16,636 bases of DNA from contig JADFSZ010000013.1 in the NCBI GenBank assembly GCA_022560555.1, positions 1 through 16,636 on the forward strand, in the 5' to 3' direction. Numbering within the stretch: the first letter of the stretch is position 1; the number at the start of each line of letters is the position of its first letter. Source of the stretch: PVC group bacterium (GTDB lineage Bacteria > GCA-001730085 > JADFSZ01). A program made the position numbers and the translations under genes. The notes beneath the pieces were generated by a model. That model was given only the letters and a program-made list of their open reading frames with translations, was not told the origin of the DNA and did not search any database. Below, piece after piece: positions 13,849-16,636 of the stretch.

Positions 13849-14103
13849 TCAGGTTTCGATCCTGGTAATATCATAGGAATATTGTTCAATCACAGGATTG
13901 ACAAGAAGCTTTTGACACATATTCTTCAGGATGTCTTCGGCTTCTTTTGCACTCTTAGAATTTAATTTGATTTCCATGTATTTCCCCAAGCGCACATCCT
14001 CAACACCTTGGAATGCGAGACTTTTGAGGGCATTTTGAACCGTGACCCCCTGGGGATCCAACACGCTCTTTTTCAATGTGACATAAACCTTTGCTAAAAA
14101 CAT
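13849..14103 (-). CDS. purS: Phosphoribosylformylglycinamidine synthase subunit PurS
   Basis: PurS is the small structural subunit of the three-part FGAM synthase (PurS, PurQ, PurL), which moves ammonia between the glutaminase and synthase subunits in purine synthesis. From ATG 14103 it has 84 residues, the normal length. It shows KVYVTLKKSVLDPQGVTVQNAL, then GVEDVRLGKYMEI and ILKNMCQKLLVNPVIEQY. The open frame extends upstream to 14148, but that adds 15 residues unlike any PurS and overlaps purC. GAGGAAGG stands 6 bases before ATG 14103, fixing the start. It lies 28 bases after purC. The PurQ and PurL partners are not in this window. Confidence 0.96.
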   Translation of the reverse strand: MFLAKVYVTLKKSVLDPQGVTVQNALKSLAFQGVEDVRLGKYMEIKLNSKSAKEAEDILKNMCQKLLVNPVIEQYSYDITRIET

Positions 14104-14131
14104 AAGATGCCTTCCTCTATCGGTGCCTTTT

Positions 14132-15040
14132 TTACAGCTGACACGCATATCCGGTTAATTGTTGAAAAACCGCTAAGTATCTTTCGGATGTCTTTTCTAC
14201 AATATCTACCGGCAAAGCCGGGGCCGGAGGTGTTTTGTCCCAGTCGAGAGCGTTTAAATAATCCCGCACAAACTGCTTATCAAAATTGGGTTGACTTTGA
14301 CCCGGCCGGTATTCATCCAAGGGCCAAAAACGGGATGAATCCGGAGTGAGAACTTCATCGATCAGGATAATATCCCCGTTGTCATCAAGGCCAAACTCGA
14401 ATTTTGTATCCGCAATGATGATCCCCTTTTCAAATGCCAAGTCCCTGGCAAACCGATAAATCTCAAGACTTTTATTTTTGAGATAGGCCCCTGTTTCTTT
14501 GCCGACAATATCACACATGACCTGAAAAGAAATATTCTCGTCATGACCCGTATCCGCCTTTGTGGCCGGTGTAAAAATGGGTTCTTCAAGTTTGGATGAT
14601 TCGACCAAGCCTTTCGGAAGAACTTCTCCGCATACGGTTTGGGATTTTTGGTATTCTTTCCATCCGGATCCGGCCAAATATCCCCTCACAACACATTCCA
14701 CGGGAAACACCTTTGTTTTCTTCACAAGCATGCTTCTTCCCTTCAAGAGGTCTTTGTAGTCACTGAGCTCTTTGGGAAATTCATCGGGATTCATCGTGAT
14801 TAAATGATTCTTAACCACGCTTTTCAGTTGAAAAAACCAAAATTGAGAGATTTTGCTCAGCACGATCCCTTTGCCGGGAATTCCGTTCGGACATACGCAG
14901 TCAAACGCAGAAATACGGTCCGTCGCAACAATAAGGAGTTTATCCTCAATTTCATAGACATCCCGAACTTTTCCTTTTCGAAATTCTTTGACTCCTTCAA
15001 AATTTGTTTCAAGTACGGCTTCCATATGCTGCGTGCTCAT
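14132..15040 (-). CDS. purC: SAICAR synthase
   Basis: PurC joins aspartate to CAIR using ATP in purine synthesis. At 302 residues this is the long form resembling yeast Ade1 (about 306), rather than the short form of about 240 common in many bacteria. Motifs are RKGKVRDVYEI (glycine-rich ATP loop), ATDRISAFDCV, PVECVVRGYLAGSGWKEY, IFTPATKADTGHDENI, IIADTKFEFG and IDEVLTPDSSRFWP. The start at ATG 15040 overlaps the purB stop by 4 bases; ATG 15025 is a possible alternative. It is the second gene of the long operon, directly coupled to purB, which acts on its product. Confidence 0.97.
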   Translation of the reverse strand: MSTQHMEAVLETNFEGVKEFRKGKVRDVYEIEDKLLIVATDRISAFDCVCPNGIPGKGIVLSKISQFWFFQLKSVVKNHLITMNPDEFPKELSDYKDLLKGRSMLVKKTKVFPVECVVRGYLAGSGWKEYQKSQTVCGEVLPKGLVESSKLEEPIFTPATKADTGHDENISFQVMCDIVGKETGAYLKNKSLEIYRFARDLAFEKGIIIADTKFEFGLDDNGDIILIDEVLTPDSSRFWPLDEYRPGQSQPNFDKQFVRDYLNALDWDKTPPAPALPVDIVEKTSERYLAVFQQLTGYACQL

Positions 15041-16311
15041 AATTTGATTACCCGTTCAATAATTTTCGAAGCATGTTTTGTGTGACAATGGAGATCGAAA
15101 CACTCAGTGATTTCCTTTTGCGTGAGAATTTTACGCACTTTCGAGTCCTTCATAAGGAGATCCTTTAATGAAAGTTTTGTGTCCCATGCTTTCATCGCGT
15201 GGGCTTGCACGATTTTATAAGCCTTTTCGCGTGTGAGGCCTTTTTTGATGAAGGCTAACAGAACCTGCTGACTCGAAGGCAAGCCATATGACAAATCGAT
15301 ATTCTCCTTCATCTTTTTTTCATAAACGATGAGGTTTTTTAAAAGTCCTACAGATTTTTTCAACATATAGTCAAGCAAAATCGTGCTATCCGGAATAATC
15401 ACGCGCTCTACGGACGAATGAGTTATATCACGTTCATGCCATAGAGGAATGTTTTCCATCGCGGGCACTACGTGGCCGCGCAAAACGCGGGCCAAACCTG
15501 AAATACGCTCACACACAATCGGATTCTTTTTATGAGGCATCGCGGAAGATCCTTTTTGCCCCTTACTGAAGCTCTCCTGAACTTCAGAAACCTCTGTTCT
15601 CTGAAGGTGGCGGATTTCTGTCGCGATTTTGTCCAGGCTGGATGCGATGATCGCGAGCACCGATATAAATTCGGCATGACGATCACGCTGAATAATCTGC
15701 GTTGAGATCGGTGCCGGTTTCAGTCCCATTTTTTTGCAAACATATTTTTCAATTGATGGATCAATATGCGCGTATGTTCCAACGGCACCGGAAATTTTTC
15801 CGTAACTGATGGTGTCAACCGCTCTTTGAAGACGCTCAAGGTTCCGCTTGCCCTCGGCTAAAAATACAGCCATTTTCAAGCCAAATGTCGTCGGTTCTGC
15901 GTGCACACCGTGACTTCGGCCCATAATAACGGTGTTTTTGTATTTTCGGGACAAATGGGTGAGAACCTGAATCAATTCCTTTAAATCTTTTATAAGAATC
16001 TCACCGGATTGTTTCATCTGATAAGAAAGGGCCGTGTCGAGAACATCCGAACTCGTCATTCCCATATGAATAAAACGGGAGTCAGGGCCTACATGCTCGG
16101 CAACGGATGTCAAAAAGGCAATGACATCATGCTGGACCGTTTTTTCAATGGCATGAATTCTCTTCGTTGTAAATTTGGCTTTCTTCTTGATAACACGTAG
16201 AGATTTTTGGGGGATGTTCCCTAGCTTCGCATGAGCCTCACAAGCATAAACCTCAACAAGGAGCCAGGCTCGAAACCTGTTGTCATCGTCCCAAATATGT
16301 CTCATCTCCAT
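15037..16311 (-). CDS. purB: Adenylosuccinate lyase, N-terminally short
   Basis: PurB splits fumarate from SAICAR and from adenylosuccinate. Its core is complete: SSDVLDTALSYQMK, GRSHGVHAEPTTFGLK (His134 and His137), ISTQIIQRDRHAEF, and the signature KGQKGSSAMPHKKNP (252-264) with the catalytic-loop Ser255 and Ser256. The 424 residues begin EMRHIWDDDNRF, equal to about residue 10 of Bacillus PurB (MIERYSRPEMSAIW...). The initial Arg-Tyr pair, which binds the substrate phosphate in studied homologues, is therefore missing. An in-frame stop lies just upstream of ATG 16311, so the frame cannot be longer. There is no ribosome site, but TATAAT lies 5 bases before the ATG. The 5' end overlaps a truncated histidine kinase gene. 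Confidence 0.93.
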   Translation of the reverse strand: MEMRHIWDDDNRFRAWLLVEVYACEAHAKLGNIPQKSLRVIKKKAKFTTKRIHAIEKTVQHDVIAFLTSVAEHVGPDSRFIHMGMTSSDVLDTALSYQMKQSGEILIKDLKELIQVLTHLSRKYKNTVIMGRSHGVHAEPTTFGLKMAVFLAEGKRNLERLQRAVDTISYGKISGAVGTYAHIDPSIEKYVCKKMGLKPAPISTQIIQRDRHAEFISVLAIIASSLDKIATEIRHLQRTEVSEVQESFSKGQKGSSAMPHKKNPIVCERISGLARVLRGHVVPAMENIPLWHERDITHSSVERVIIPDSTILLDYMLKKSVGLLKNLIVYEKKMKENIDLSYGLPSSQQVLLAFIKKGLTREKAYKIVQAHAMKAWDTKLSLKDLLMKDSKVRKILTQKEITECFDLHCHTKHASKIIERVIKL

Positions 16312-16636
16312 TAATTATTATACTATCGGGCCCTGCATCCTCATAAAATAACTTAATATTGCTAGCTTGCACGAGCGGCTTCAATTCTTCCATAATTTTT
16401 ACAACCAAGGCAACAACATTAAACTTCTCTTGTTTGAGAACCAATCTGCCCTGTTCAATCCGGGAAACATTCAATAAATCATTAACTAATTTTAACATTC
16501 GCTCATTATTATCGTAAACTATATCAAGATACTCTTTTTGTTGCTGCGACACTTCGCCAAGCCTACCCGTCAAAAAAAGATCCAAAGACCAACGAATAGA
16601 ACTAAGGGGTGAACGCAATTGATGTGAAACAATACT
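16283..16636 (-). CDS. Histidine kinase fragment, cut off at the start of the ATPase domain
   Basis: The frame runs off the right edge and gives 117 residues up to a TGA at 16283-16285. It begins with the phospho-acceptor H-box (SIVSHQLRSPLSSIRWSLD, His the fifth visible residue) and the dimerisation helices DNNERMLKLVNDLLNVSRIEQG. It then enters the first strands of the ATPase domain (NIKLFYEDAGP...IIINGDETYLGR) and stops. A sensor kinase should continue for about 100 more residues with the N, G1, F and G2 boxes; none is present. As it stands it could dimerise and accept phosphate but not bind ATP. It overlaps the purB start by 29 bases, which points to a deletion or assembly joint. Confidence 0.8.
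   Translation of the reverse strand, partial: SIVSHQLRSPLSSIRWSLDLFLTGRLGEVSQQQKEYLDIVYDNNERMLKLVNDLLNVSRIEQGRLVLKQEKFNVVALVVKIMEELKPLVQASNIKLFYEDAGPDSIIINGDETYLGR
16317..16322 (-). promoter_or_regulatory. Possible -10 box just upstream of purB
   Basis: A perfect TATAAT lies 5 bases before the purB ATG on the minus strand, inside the kinase coding sequence. A start 6-7 bases beyond it would fall at the ATG and give a leaderless mRNA, which would fit the lack of a ribosome site. The -35 position has no good match, so this is weak. Confidence 0.3.

Noticed and set aside
14104-14148. Longer start for purS
   Set aside because: It adds 15 atypical residues and overlaps purC, while ATG 14103 has a good ribosome site.

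Overview
The window reads as a stretch of chromosome from a bacterium with RNase Y (rny next to ymdB). Genes are tightly packed, often with 4-bp overlaps. Ribosome binding sites look like AGGAG, and some start codons are GTG or TTG. The mix of genes would suit an uncultured phylum such as Candidatus Omnitrophota, but that is a guess from gene content. No rRNA, tRNA, CRISPR array or complete insertion sequence is visible.

Layout. (1) Positions 1-1290 look like an accessory left edge. It holds the 3' end of an unidentified rightward gene, a helix-turn-helix protein, and a 60-aa excisionase-like protein. It also holds a complete leftward cobalamin riboswitch, with promoter, aptamer and terminator, that has no leftward gene behind it. 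(2) 1287-1892 (+) encodes a PduO-type cobalamin adenosyltransferase, transcribed away from the riboswitch. (3) 1905-4056 (-) holds a small hypothetical protein, tgt, and an Ogt-like DNA repair protein, behind a predicted promoter with a palindrome beside it. (4) 4250-8065 (-) is an rny - ymdB - DUF4186 - MoxR ATPase cluster. The rny leader can fold its Shine-Dalgarno sequence into a 15-bp hairpin. A consensus promoter lies about 390 bases upstream, in the 3' end of the preceding gene. (5) 8490-16311 (-) is one long operon-like run: purB, purC, purS, gatC, gatA, a UDP-glucose dehydrogenase, a UDP-GlcNAc dehydrogenase and a WbpP-like epimerase. (6) 16283-16636 (-) is a histidine kinase fragment that ends where its ATPase domain should begin.

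How the genes fit together. The long operon joins purine synthesis (PurS, PurC, PurB), Gln-tRNA synthesis by transamidation (GatC, GatA, with no GatB here), and the making of uronic-acid sugar nucleotides. The last three genes would supply UDP-glucuronate and UDP-GlcNAc/GalNAc uronates for a surface polysaccharide. The rny cluster brings together mRNA turnover, a cyclic-nucleotide phosphodiesterase family and two poorly understood proteins.

The points most worth a second look are the orphan B12 riboswitch, the self-masking rny leader, the strong promoter feeding that leader, and the junction at about 16283-16311. At that junction purB lacks its usual first 8 or so residues and the neighbouring histidine kinase lacks its catalytic domain.
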